Part shown: positions 25,236 to 36,631 of the stretch, in pieces
Layout: each line of letters starts with the position of its first letter
Numbering within the stretch: the stretch's first letter is position 1
NCBI GenBank assembly: GCA_911387785.2
Contig: OU426978.1
Span: 178,179,238 to 178,243,237 of the forward strand
From: Aelia acuminata
Lineage: Eukaryota; Arthropoda; Insecta; Hemiptera; Pentatomidae
DNA: 64,000 nt
Reading direction: 5' to 3'
Made by a program: the position numbers and the translations under genes
The notes under the pieces: generated by a model
Told to the model about the DNA's origin: nothing
Database searches by the model: none
The model's input: only the letters and a program-made list of their open reading frames with translations

Positions 25236-26112
25236 ACAAAAACCGAAGTGTAACTATTAAAAATTATCTAAGTCAGAGTTTTAAAGTTGTTTTCGGGTCC
25301 GTATAGGCCTCATGCGACTTACCCATGGCTATCTAATGACTCGCGATTCATCACCCGAATGTCAAAACCGAGGAACTAACAATCAAACAAATACTCACTG
25401 AGTGCATTGCATAAATTCATCAAGATTAATGCTCAAACCTGTTCAACCTAACAGACCATCTTCACGCTATTTTACAAAATAACACAACAGTCAATAAAGT
25501 TCTAGAATTCCCAAGACACACCAATCTACACGGTAATTTGTAATGTATAGGTATAACGTTGCAATTACATAATTTATTCGCTCTTCTATGATTTTATATA
25601 AGGCAATAATGACCCTAGTGGTTTATGCCTTGGGTAAAAAAAAAAAAAGTTGTTTTCGGACTTTTCCTGTTACAAGAATTTTCTTCCATTTATTCGCATC
25701 TTTAATTTTCATAAAAGAAATGTGTAATCAATTTTTCATAGATATTTGTTTATCTTCGTATAATATGAAGGTTCACTTGTTTCTTGTAACCTCTTCCAGA
25801 AATATTATAACTTGAAAAATTTTAGTTTAGCTCATACCAATAAATAATCAGTTCTTGAGCATCATAAAGGATTGTAGATGGAATGTTAGTAATTAAGAAG
25901 CTTAAGTTTCCTCCCAACACGTAAATTATGTCTAGATTTATAGATAGATTTAAGGGAAATACTCATCTTAATATTTCCTGAACCATTGATAAAATTGTTT
26001 AAACAGAGGCTAAATGAAATCTACTCACCTCGTTTGAATAACATATACTTATAGATGATAGTAAGTAATTCAATTTAATAAACTTTCATAAATTTTAAAA
26101 AATTATTAATGA

Positions 26113-26176
26113 GTCTTAATAGTGAAAAAAAAAATTCACTAGCTTTCGGCAATCTTTCTTGTCTTCGTCAAAAATT
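26113..26176 (-). ncRNA. Degenerate hammerhead-ribozyme-like motif
   Basis: On the minus strand TTGACGA (26165-26171) is followed by GACAA, the loop GAAAGA, TTGCC, then GAAA (26144-26147), then TAGTGAA paired with TTCACTA across a T run. This is the CUGANGA / stem II / GAAA / stem III layout of a type I hammerhead. Stem III is 7 bp and perfect. Stem II has one A-C mismatch. The first base of the core is T rather than C, and stem I is weak. Such ribozymes are known from Penelope-like elements and retrozymes. Catalytic activity of this copy is doubtful. Confidence 0.45.
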
Positions 26177-26369
26177 TAAGGTTAGAAATTACCGGGTTCG
26201 CAGGGGGTCCCCTTAACAAACCTTACTCCTAGCTTAAACTTTAATAATCACCCATATTGATTCATCAGATTTTCTTTACATAAACAACGTTACATAATTT
26301 TTTTTTTTACAACATCTCACATAACTTAACTGTTATGAAAGCATTCTATGAGATAGAACTAGCCAGCAC

Positions 26370-26403
26370 GAACTAACTCAAAGAAGTTTCTTTGAGTTAG
26401 TTC
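26370..26403. repeat. Perfect 16-bp hairpin
   Basis: GAACTAACTCAAAGAA and its exact complement TTCTTTGAGTTAGTTC are separated by two bases. CTCAAAGAAACTG follows directly, repeating part of the stem. No function is assigned. Confidence 0.8.
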
Positions 26404-27366
26404 ATCTCAAAGAAACTGCCTGGAAGGAATCCGGTTGATCCTGTAACACTGCCAACGTCAGGAGCCGTTCAATGTGCGACCGAAGGAAAGCGAAAATACT
26501 TCAGTTTCTGTTTGAGGAAAACCTCAACCAACCACATTCCCTCAGGGATCAAATGTGTTTTTTTCTCTCATTCCAATTCGCGAGGGGTTTCGATAAGATT
26601 GAGAAACAGCGGGAACTTATCCCTCTTCAGGGTAGGACGTGCAACAATTTATCTTAACTGAAAATCGTAGTTCATTTATAAAAACCGAAAAAACAAAAAC
26701 AATGTAGTTACTTAGGTTTGTAAAGCTTATTATATTTGTTAATTATATCATCAAATATGGTACACAATCTTACTTAAAATTCAGTTAAATCATAACCGTG
26801 CTTGGTGCAACTAAACAGCTTCATTCCGACTTATGTGATCTGGAAAATCGTTTAAGAAAAGGAAAAGGCATTATTTTTTGGATTGGTTACAGTTTATTAC
26901 ATTGGTTAATTCACACTCTCCATAACAAGTGATAATATGTCAAATGATGGAAGTTCGCATCTTAGTTTAAAATCGTTACTCGCTCCCAGAGAGATCCCGA
27001 AATTGAACATCAATTGAATGAATATTTTTATATAATCACACAATAGAATGATTTCGTACCGTAATGCTGTCAGTTCAAAATCGAATTTCAACTACAACTA
27101 TGGAAAATTTTCAAATATCCAAATTTGCAATGACATATTATCACTTAATCACTACAATTTTCTAACCACTATTTTCATAATTTAAGAAAGACAGTCGGTA
27201 AGTAAGTCCAAAACCACAAGACAATAAGTAAGTGCAGCCTTCAATGTTTATATCTCGATTTAAATTTAAAGATACAAGTATCAAATCTCTAAAAACACGA
27301 TACATGAGCCTCGAAGGATGGAACAATGGAGCGTTATGCCGTATTAAGTTCATATATAGTTATTAG

Positions 27367-27476
27367 CAGAGAGAGAGTGAGAGAGAGAGAGTGAGAGAGA
27401 GAGAGAGAAAGAGAGAGAGTGATAGAGAGATAGAGTGAGAGAGAGATAGAGTGAGAGAGAGAGAGAGAGGGAGAGA

Positions 27477-27515
<39 letters not shown>

Positions 27516-27594
27516 AGAGAGAGTGAGAGGATGAGAGTGAGAGAGGGTGAGAGAGTGTGAGGGTGAGAGTGAGGGAGGGAGAGAGAGAGAGTGA

Positions 27595-27668
<74 letters not shown>

Positions 27669-27683
27669 GAGAAAGAGAGAGGG
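27367..27683. repeat. (GA)n microsatellite, 317 bp
   Basis: GA dinucleotides are interrupted by GT, GG and AA variants, with the purest stretch at about 27601-27664. Leucine/serine-rich or arginine/glutamate-rich open frames across it on both strands are artefacts of the repeat. Confidence 0.97.
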
Positions 27684-28200
27684 TCAGAGTTCGATCCACG
27701 CAGATTATATTACATTTTATATATTCGCCAATCTTTTCTCTTATGATAAAATTCTTTTAAATTTATATAATAATTGAGGCGTTGACATGGATTAGGTAGT
27801 AATTCAAGAAAACACATCTTATTTCGATTTTACATTTTGATTTTGAACTGCTGAAATTAGGTTTATAAAGAGCATCTTCCGGTGTTTATAGCAACTAATC
27901 CACCTTGAACACTGACATAGAACTCTTCCTATATTATTGTCATGACGTCTTACTACTTTTCCTATAAAAATCTCGGTTTTTTTTTTTTTTACTTACTACC
28001 TTTTTAATGTCAGTGCCTCAATTATTAACAAATAATAACAAACTAATTTTAAACTGATAACTTTTAAATGTGACGGTACGTCAATTTGATCCTATCATTT
28101 GGACATTTTTCCAGCCCATGGTTACTACTCTGCAATGCGGCGAGACCTATCGGGTGGGATTGTTGAATAGAAAGATTTGACACCACAGGGATTGACCCCC

Positions 28201-28390
28201 AGGGTTACCCCAGTGGTAAGAGAGCTGCTCATGTTGAGGTCTGGTTTCTCGAAATAAAAACTATCTTATCTTTTAATTTGGACAAATCTACACACGATGA
28301 GCCAAAGTTTATGAAGATCGGTTGAGTAGTTTCTGATTTTATCGCCGACAAACATCGTGACACAAGATTTTTATATATACATAGATTCGA
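28201..28390 (+). repeat. SINE-like retroposon with an RTE-type tail
   Basis: The start, GGGTTACCCCAGTGGTAAGA with GAGCTG following, resembles a tRNA A-box region. The 3' half contains AAAGTTTATGAAGATCGGTT, CCGACAAACATCGTGACA and a TTTTTATATATACATAGAT end, a pattern common at the 3' ends of insect RTE-type LINEs and the SINEs that use them. A good B box is not visible, so the head assignment is tentative. Confidence 0.45.
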
Positions 28391-29106
28391 TAGTAAAAAT
28401 TAAAACAAAAATTATGTTTATGAAAAAAGGATTCGAAGGAATGTAAACAGGATTGCAACTAAATATAAATATTTCCTTTTGTACCAAGCAAAAGATAATT
28501 TTAGCATCTGCCTTTTGAGATGCTTATTAAATCCTTAAGCCAAGTTCCTTATGAGCGATATCAGTTGCGAAAACAATCTTATCACAAAGCCCTTTGAACA
28601 AAAAGCGAATATTTATAAACTTCGGCATTCTTGCCTCAGAAAGCTTTGTCTGTTATGAATAATATTATAATATTTATATGAATACAATAATACCTATCTA
28701 ATTTTATTTCCACATCTATGGTTAAAATGACAAAACTCAGTTTTTTGAATAAGAAACAGAAAACGTTTAACGTTATGAAAACAGTAAGTAAGGTATTTAA
28801 TACATTATTTCTTTTACAGGATTACCGTTCCAGATTTCTGGAAGAATATTCTTCATTGTATATAGTTGTTTTTAAACATCATTAAAATTTAAAATGATTA
28901 CATTTTTAAATATCTGTAAATTATTTCGTTTACTTTACTAGGATTGGCCTTTAATACTAAACCCTAACTCCTTACTAAACATAAATTTCTTTTCATTAAT
29001 TTGTATAAATTAAGTTGGATTTGTGTTGATTGATTTGCCTTATGAAAAACTCCAGATTTTTTTCACATAGCACCTTTTAATTCCAGATGGTATCCTGGGT
29101 CTTTAA

Positions 29107-29597
29107 CACTAGAAAGACGGGAGCTTAGTATATACCTATATTGCCGGAAAGCAGTCAAAATGACTGCATTGTGAAAAAATAACTAATGCGCAAAGAAATT
29201 TGTTTAACAGTAATTTTTAATATATTTTATATCAATTACAGTCATAAACAAGTTATTAATAAGTATTAACAATAAAAAAAATGTATTTCAGTTCGAAAAA
29301 AAAATAATTTATACATTATCTGGACATTTTAAGCAAATGAAAGTGCAAATCTTTTTGGATGTACATCTTCCGCAAACATACTTTTTACATTTTTGACAAA
29401 TATTATTTGTTTTGTTATTGTGGCAAAGTCGTATTTGACAAATTTTTCGTTTGGTAGCAACAACAACGATTAATTAACCCATTTATATGTTGTAGAAAAA
29501 GTCACAAAATTATAAGAAGCTGTGTCATTATTTAAATCATTATTTTCTTAATTGAAATTCAAAAGCAGTCAAAATGACTTGCTTAGGCAATCTAGTG
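29107..29597 (-). mobile_element. Second piggyBac-like element, 491-bp deletion derivative
   Basis: TTAA flanks both ends (29103-29106 and 29598-29601). The terminal sequence is CACTAGA on each end, inverted. GCAGTCAAAATGACT occurs subterminally at 29151 and again at 29565 in the same direction. On the minus strand the middle encodes the cysteine-rich C-terminus of a piggyBac transposase: RKICQIRLCHNNKTNNICQK, CKKYVCGRCTSKKICTF and ICLKC. All the rest of the transposase is deleted. Its ends differ from those of the 8738-10377 element, so this is another family. Confidence 0.85.
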
Positions 29598-31134
29598 TTA
29601 AGGGAGTTGTAATACGGACTTTAACTAACACTACATCAAAAAATTTTAATTCGGGAACTAAAAGACACGATTATAAAAATTAGAAACACTTGATAACATT
29701 TTATTGTTTTTAAAATAATGTCTTCCCATGCTAAATTAATATGAAACTATTATTGGGATATCTGTATTTTATTATTTTTGTGAAAAAATATTGTAGAGAA
29801 TCTATAGATATATACTGAATATACAGGTATTGAGTAAATCTTTGTAATTTTTTTTTTTTTTTAATTTGAAGTATTATGTTAATCTACTTTAATTCTTTAT
29901 TTCATCGCGGGCCATGAAATCAAAATTGTCATATTTTAAATTGAAGCTATGAAACAAATCAAATTAATGAATATTTCAAGATGAAGTATGTTGAAATACA
30001 TTTTAAAAATTAAAATAATATTGAAATACCTACATTTCTCTAGAATTTCCAAACAATTTCCAGGGGCCATTTTTTACGGGTTCTTTTTGTTGCTACATTA
30101 CTTTTTAGTAGAAACATGGCTCTTTATGAAATAACAGTGTATACTGATGGGTATATGAGTAAACCTCAATAAATAAAAACGATTGACTACTAACGAAACA
30201 CAGTAATAAGAAATAAAAACATCATTTACAAAATTTTTTTTTTTTTTTTAATTTAGTTATTAAATGCTTTAAACTCTATTAACATATCCAAACAATACTC
30301 TAGGTTTATTCCGGCAGGCATTTCAACCACGTTCACGACACTTTTTTAGGCGCAGTAGGCCCTGATATACAGCCGAATTTCCGCGCAAAAGTATATAGAA
30401 CGAAGTGCTAGCCAATCAAGATTATAAAGAATCAAAGGACGGGACATGGTAATCTAGGAGTGTTTCTTGGAACAACTTAACCGAACATGATAAGAACATT
30501 AATAAATAGTAACATGATTAACAAAACATTTCAATATTATATATGAAACATAAATATATTATTAATAATTAGCTTACCTTAATCGAAAATAATGTATATC
30601 CCCAATCTCAAGTCAAAAAGACTAAGAGAAAGTAATACATCATATTCATAATTATGCAATGCAAGCATACTATGCATAGCGAAATTAAATCGTTAGCCAC
30701 CGTTTTCTCGAAAACGGTTTATTTTTGAGGCTTAGAAATGTAAAAAATTGTTAGGCCTGAAGAGTATAAGTAAAACATCTACGTTTTTTTATTACATTGT
30801 GATTCGATATCCTTAATTAATACATTTCTAGTGGTACTAAAATGATAATTCAATTGTAATTTAAAAATAATATATTATAATATTTTTTTGTGTTTGTCAA
30901 ATAAACAAATAATTGATTAATAATATATTATTAACAGACACAATAGACGGTATCTTATTTGATTTAATTTATGTATCTTATTTGATATTATTTAAACTCA
31001 AAGGCATAATACTTTTAGTATAGTTTAGCGAATATTTGTTTTGACCTCTTTGATAATGGTAAAGAATTAATTATTATTTAGCTAATTTTTTAATTAGTAT
31101 TAGACTTTTTACTTATTTATTTATTTTTTTTCAG

Positions 31135-31255
31135 GTGGGGCAATAAGTACGTAGTTCTTGATTGCCCAACGGAAATGGCAAAGGAAATCGTCATAGCTCA
31201 TGTAAGGGACATCACCATGGGGAAGAGAACGTACCACTATCTCCTCAGTGGTCTG
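31135..31255 (+). CDS. AMPA-like ionotropic glutamate receptor, next exon (amino-terminal domain)
   Basis: A 121-bp exon runs from a TTTTTTTTCAG acceptor to a CTG|GTGAGT donor. Its first base completes the AG left by the exon at 17766 as an arginine codon. Then come exactly 40 codons: WGNKYVVLDCPTEMAKEIVI, AHVRDITMGKRTYHYLLSGL. The VVLDC strand, the following helix and the YHYLLSGL strand are hallmark ATD elements of AMPA-type glutamate receptors. The exon ends in phase 0. The next expected exon (continuing after SGL) was not found to the end of the window, so the following intron may exceed 30 kb. The clean fit of phase, splice sites and protein order with the preceding exon makes a functional gene likely. 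Confidence 0.87.
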
Positions 31256-32354
31256 GTGAGTTTCATCATATAAACCTTTCATTAATTTATTTTTTGTTCA
31301 AAACCATAAATTTTCGTAGGTATGTTGTGATGCTTTTCCTTTATAAATTACTATCTAATTAAATATATTTATATAGGTATTTAGAGTTAGTTAATTTCCT
31401 AAGTGTCACGTACGTTTTAGGTAACATATATCACCTACTTGTGACGTAAAGGAATATCAAAGGCAGATTATTCTTTTATTTTATTGTAAAAATATTTGTT
31501 ATTTATTGCGTCAAAAAATTCATGACATCCTGAGAATAAATTAATCGGCATCTACTTGTTAAAATCCGTCCTTTTTTTTAATTATAACAGTTCATTTTAA
31601 AACATTATAACATTTAATTTGTTTTAAAACATTAAACAGCGAAAATATTTTATCTTCATGAATTTAGAAAATACAATCTTGCTATTCGTGAGTCCTGAGA
31701 ATAAATTACTCGGTCCGTCCTTGGACTTATACGAGGTACCCTCAGTTTGACCCCAGCTTGCCTCCATATAATTGAAACTATCATCAAGCATCTCGTTCAA
31801 TTTAATTATTTGCCTGAGATTATATTACGATCGCTCAAGCATACCTGAAACTTAATGATTGATCAAACATGCTTGTCAATCCTCAAGTTTACACCTGACT
31901 GTATCCTTCGCCATATTTATCAAGTAAGCCTGGTGTGGCAATAGTGGGTTTTCAAATTGAAATTACCGAAACTGACCTAATACCATAGCGCCAGAAACTT
32001 CAGAAATAACTAAAATATTAACTTGAAGATGAAAAAAGAAATAAAATGAATTTTTCTGAACACAGGTGATTTTAATTGAGAAATATAATTATTTAAATTA
32101 AAATATAAATATAACTTATCGATATAATAAATAAATAACAGCCAATAACCAACAAGAGATCTCATATCAATAGAAACAATATTCTAGGAATGAATGTAAG
32201 TAAAGTGCTGAAGAAAAATATTCACAAAATAAAAATCATTAAGAAAACTTATCTAATACTATCAAGATTGATAAAAATTAAAACAATATAACCTTAAGGA
32301 ACGTCGTAAAATAAGTGTAACAAATAAATGAGTATTCTCGGCTCCAAAAGAAAT
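31256..32354. other. Start of the next receptor intron, nothing recognised
   Basis: AT-rich with a GC-richer patch (31730-31960) of unknown content. No exon was recognised. Confidence 0.5.
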
Positions 32355-32600
32355 TACCGGGTTCAATTCCAGCGGTGGCCCTAGGATTTTTTAATGGGAG
32401 TAAAAAATCCTTAGCTATGCCGTCCCTCGGATAGGACGTAAAATGGAGGTCCCGAGCCTGTACGATGTCAGGTACTCGTTAAAGATCCCTATCCTAATTA
32501 TACCTGGATAGGCAAAATTTAGGACTCCCGCTGTAGCATCGTCCGATTAGCCTTAGTAGCATAAAAATGGACGTTCAACAAACAAACTAAACAAATTACC
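32355..32600 (+). repeat. tRNA-type SINE, 5'-truncated
   Basis: The B box GGTTCAATTCC at about 32360-32370 starts the preserved part. The body follows: GGCCCTAGGATTTTTTAATG, GCTATGCCGTCCCTCGGATA, GTCAGGTACTCGTTAAAGAT, ACCTGGATAGGCAAAATTTA. The 3' end is GGACGTTCAAC with a (CAAA)-rich tail. The A-box head is missing. Homologous copies occur at 38965, 47195 and 71-1105. Confidence 0.75.
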
Positions 32601-32821
32601 AAAATTATAACTAGGTAAGTATTAATTTAACTACTGAATAATGAATATTACATAAATGTTTAGTTTTGCAATAATTAAATATATAATAATAACAATTAGG
32701 TTTACGGAACTGGTCTTATACCAAGTTATTGAATGTATCTAGTTAAAACAAAATCAATGTTCAATGCGTCATCTGGTGACAACCAATTGTGGTTAGGCTT
32801 GTGTTTATTTTATTTTATTTT

Positions 32822-33596
32822 ATTACTTTCACTTACCTATATATGAAATATATAGTAAGTGGAAGTATTGCGATCGTGAAAATTTTTGACTTCCGGTTTT
32901 CAACGGAAATACACGTTTTGGGGTCCCCTGAGGCAAAATAACCATGTCCCGCGAAATGGTCTGTGTGTGTGTGTGTCTGTGTGTCTGTGTGTGAACAGAC
33001 TAGCTCAAAAACTATAAACCGTGCGAACCTGAAATTGGGTATTTAGAGTATGTATAAGCCCGCGATGTGACAGCAAAAATTTCATCAAATTTGCTCAAAG
33101 AGAGGGGTTACTTTATTTAATAACTTTTTAAGTTTTTTTCGATTTTCTCAAAAACGGCTCTAACGATTTTGATTAAACTGAGTATTTGATCTATTTATAT
33201 GCCTGAAACATGACTGTAAAAATTTCATCAAAATTGATCAACCGGAGGGGGGACTTTACTTAATAAATTTTGTATCATTTTCACATGTTTTTTTATTTAC
33301 TCAAAAACGGTTTTAACGATTTTTATCAAACTTGGTATTTGATGTATTTATATGCCAAAGATGTGATAACCAACATTTCATCACAATTGATCAACCGGAG
33401 GGGGGACTTTACTTAATAAATTTTGTATCATTTTCACGGTTTTTTTTTTTTAATTTACTCAAAAACGGCTTTAACGATTAACAGAAATAAGATATGAATG
33501 TAGAAAAATGATATGATGTTTAGCAAAACACGTCAATTTCTAATCTAAGTAAGTTGGTAAGTGAAAGATGTGTGTTGGGCGCACGCACGCACCAGA
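32822..33596 (+). mobile_element. Tandem-repeat-cored element, copy 1 (possibly a non-autonomous Helentron)
   Basis: The left end ACTTTCACTTACC is followed by a small palindrome (ACCTATATATGAAATATATA then GTAAG). The right end carries the inverse, GGTAAGTGAAAG, then TGTGTTGGGCGCACGCACGC ACCAGA and a T run. Internally, after a TG-repeat, units beginning CTCAAAAAC start at 33004, 33147, 33300 and 33458, i.e. a repeat of about 143-158 bp that includes TTTCATC, AATTGATCAACCGGAGGGGG and ACTTTA. No open frame is preserved. Three more copies lie at 40351, 42685 (reversed) and 59544. Confidence 0.75.
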
Positions 33597-33802
33597 TTTT
33601 TTTTTTTTTTTTTGTTCGGTATCCCTTCCTGGCCATATGTAGCATACGGGGGTTACTCCATAGGTGTAACCAACATATTCTAACCATGGTGGGACGGTAG
33701 AGATTTATTGTGTGGGGCCTCCACGAAATAAAAGTCAACCCTCCCAGGGCGGATTCGAACCGCCGCACAGTGTTTCGCTTGGTAGGAGCTAGGTGGACAA
33801 AA
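33597..33802 (-). repeat. tRNA-derived SINE, second family, with poly(A) tail
   Basis: Read on the minus strand, an A-box-like TAGCTCCTACCAAGC (33792-33778) is followed by a near-ideal B box, GGTTCGAATCC (33761-33751), about 20 bases after it. Then comes a unique body and a 17-base A tail (T run at 33597-33613). The tRNA-like part cannot be a working tRNA because no acceptor stem closes after the T arm. The insertion abuts the T run that ends the 32822-33596 element. Confidence 0.7.
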
Positions 33803-36394
33803 GTATTTTTCGTTATTTTTTCATCTCTTTCGACCATTTAAGTAATTTAGTTATAAAACTATTATATTTAATTATAAAATGATTATTTTTAATTATAAAG
33901 TTGAATATATTATGTATATTTCATAAATTAAATATATTATATTAAATTATTAAATTGTTTTTCGTCATTTTTTCATTTATTGCGACCAATTAAGTGATTT
34001 CATTATAAAATAAAACATTTTTATTTATTAAAAATCGAATTTAAAAATATTGCCAGGAGATTAAGAAGAAAATATAAAAACAAAAGCCTATCTATACAAA
34101 ATTCTATACTCTTTATTTTTTTTCTAATCCTTTTTACGTGCATTTTCCTTTTTTCCTTCTTTTCTTCCTTTTTAGAGGATCCTTTTTTTTTTCTTTTTTT
34201 TTCACCTTGAATAAATATTTGATATTTTCAATGTTGTAGCATGATGTTCAGATATATATTTTTTATATGTGCTTATCTGTACAGGGATTCAGCCGCAGAA
34301 TAAAATTATTTTTTGAAAGCTTACCTGTGCAAAGATAAATTTTATGGAATTTCATAGATTATGGCTGAGGATTCCGCCGAATGATAGAGCTGGTACTGCT
34401 CAAAAATCCAGTGGGAAAAAGGAAAATGCATTTTCTTAAATACCTGTTAGTTTAAGATTTTCTTAGACGGAAATGGCAAGAAGCCAATACCTGCCTACAT
34501 AGACTGCATCCTAGTCTGCTTGTACGAATGCGCTGTAGGCTTAGAGTCCATGTAATAGGCTAATGCTTCATTTCCACTTAATTACTTAGCATTCCCCAAA
34601 GGAATACGTGATGTCTTACACAATTTATCCAGGGATCATGGTTCCCTGAAATATGGAAGTTGGCGTTGAGTCTAAAAACGCTGCTTTGATTTTCCCGCAG
34701 CAACCCATTTATGAGAAATTTTGGAGGCATAGTTAGGCAACCTCATCCTCTGTCCACTGTATGGTTTTTAAAATTATGTTTGGACGAAAGAAACTTTAAG
34801 AGAAAAGAGATTTTTCTCCCTTAGAGTGGTTCCACGATTATTAAAAAATATCCGTTTTAGAAAGAAAGTACTAAAAAAAAAGAATGTTGTACTCGAGTGT
34901 TCAGGCTACAATACATATTATTATTAAGTTGAAAGGTGCCCCTCTTATATACAAAAAAATCAGCCCGGGTACAAATGGGTACAAGTCATTAACATCATTT
35001 GGAAGTTTCAAAACGATGAAAAAATCCTGCTTGTGTGAATGCAACAAAATAACCGCACTCTGCCACTGCCATACTATTGGCTTTAGACAAGAATGCGTGG
35101 CTTGTCTAACAACTATGAAATGTAGTTATGTCATAGTGTCATACCATTCAACATTATATGTTAGGGAAATATTTTTTGTTTGTATAAACCATATTATATA
35201 ACTAAGTGTCTATATATCACATACAATTTTCAGTTTCATCACATAAATTGGTTAATTAAACAATCACCTTACCTAATAACGGACTGTGTCAAAACAAAAC
35301 TTCCGTTGTCAAACAAAGTATGACCTATTTTAAACTGCACTTAAGCATAACGTCAAAACTTTGAAACATCCTATTTTTTTTTTTTTTTTTACTTAAACGC
35401 TAGTCAGAATTTATGAATAGAAATTACGATACGGCACGTCCTATTGAAAAAACTTTTATCCGATTATGATTTATTTATCAAAATCCATCGCTCCTTATAT
35501 TCGAAATATAAATAGTGTTATGATTGATTAAAAAAAAAAAAAAACACTTGAAATAGCATAAAATAATAAATAATTTTAAGTAGACGGATGTGGTACAACA
35601 CAGATATATAATTTTCTATTATTTAATTATTTGTTGCTGGCATCTTAATGTTTAATTATGCTAAATAGCAAATTACAGTTCATCCGAAATGGTCTATGAG
35701 GTTGTCTGAAATATGTAAGGGGAAGGTATTTGTATAAAATATGAACTGCTCTGCCATGAAATATTCAAAACAGGCAGGGCCTAGGGGTCAGGCGTAGCTA
35801 GGATCCGCACAAACAAACCCGCCATCAAAATAATACTCCAAAATATCTAAGGCCTAAGGATTCTATTAGTTGTATATATAATTTATTTCCAGTACTTTAT
35901 TCTTTAGCATCATCAAGTAAATAAAATACAATTAATACCATCCTTAACACAGTTCAAATCACTACAAATAATATTATTTTATAATTAGTAAAATAATACA
36001 CTAGTTTGTTTTTTTCATATAAAATTAAACAATCATTATTGTCATACTTTAAAATTTGCTACCTCAAATTGTTATGTTAAAATTGTTGATGTGTTGTTGT
36101 TATAGCTTAAATGATAATGGAGTGGCGGAACCCCGAAATTATTGACCCCCGTCGTAAAAATTATTTTATTGTCATAATCTGACAAAAATGAATGAATTTT
36201 AAAGGAGGATATAATTTTTCGATGAATTGCTATACATGAACTCTATATAAATAAATTTATATGTAAATTAGGATCACTCTGAGGAAATGTATGACCTCAT
36301 TTATGGAGCTCCGTTACTGACATTATCCTTTTTAAAAAACATGACCATTAACTAATTTTCTACTTTCCACATATTTATTTATTAGTGAAAAAAA
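33803..36394. other. AT-rich sequence, no gene recognised
   Basis: Homopolymer tracts and short frames only. An open frame at 34884-35201 (105 codons) has no recognised domain. The GC-richer patch 34340-34780 is unassigned. Confidence 0.45.
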
Positions 36395-36631
36395 TTACCA
36401 AAGAGTTCCAAAACGTGAATGAATAAACTTACCTTTTTTTATATTATTTATATTTCCTCTCTCTAAAAGGACAAGGATCCCATATCGTATTCGAGGCCTC
36501 AAGTTGTTTTCTTCGTAGCCCATCTTCGTCCATGTAATCCTTCTTGACATTTCAACTTCTCCGATCTTGTTATACGGTAATGGAATTTTTGGCATGGTCC
36601 TCGTACCATCCTTCGGATGGAATTGATTCAT
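36395..36631 (-). other. Unrecognised open frame, possible first exon
   Basis: A minus-strand frame starts MNQFHPKDGTRTMPKIPLPY and continues NKIGEVEMSRRITWTKMGYE in a patch GC-richer than its flanks. Around codon 66 it meets a consensus splice donor, AAAAAAG|GTAAGTTT, and only filler-like residues follow. This is what a first coding exon would look like. I recognise no family and see no second exon, so it could be a relic or chance. Confidence 0.3.

Larger units (their letters stand above)
17899..31134 (+). other. 13.2-kb intron of the glutamate receptor gene
   Basis: The intron starts GTATGTG and ends TTATTTTTTTTCAG, with phases matching between the two exons (phase 2). It hosts a LINE 3' end, a pogo-like MITE, a TAAT/TCATGA repeat array, a hammerhead-like motif, a GA microsatellite, a SINE-like unit and a piggyBac derivative, listed separately. 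The stretches between them (17899-18719, 18901-20747, 21117-23854, 24736-26112, 26404-27366, 27684-28200, 28391-29102, 29602-31134) are AT-rich with no recognised gene. GC-richer, unexplained patches lie at 19370-19670, 21490-21620, 22850-23150 and 26400-26640. Confidence 0.75.

Noticed and set aside
26431..26443. CCGGTTGATCCTG resembles the 5' start of small-subunit rRNA
   Set aside because: The match ends after 13 bases; the following sequence (TAACACTGCC) does not continue as rRNA.
27334..27760. Long Leu/Ser-rich and Arg/Glu-rich open frames
   Set aside because: They are translations of the GA microsatellite and carry no other information.
33745..33795. Possible tRNA gene on the minus strand (perfect B box GGTTCGAATCC)
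   Set aside because: No acceptor stem or cloverleaf closes, and the unit has a 3' body and poly(A) tail, so it is a SINE head.
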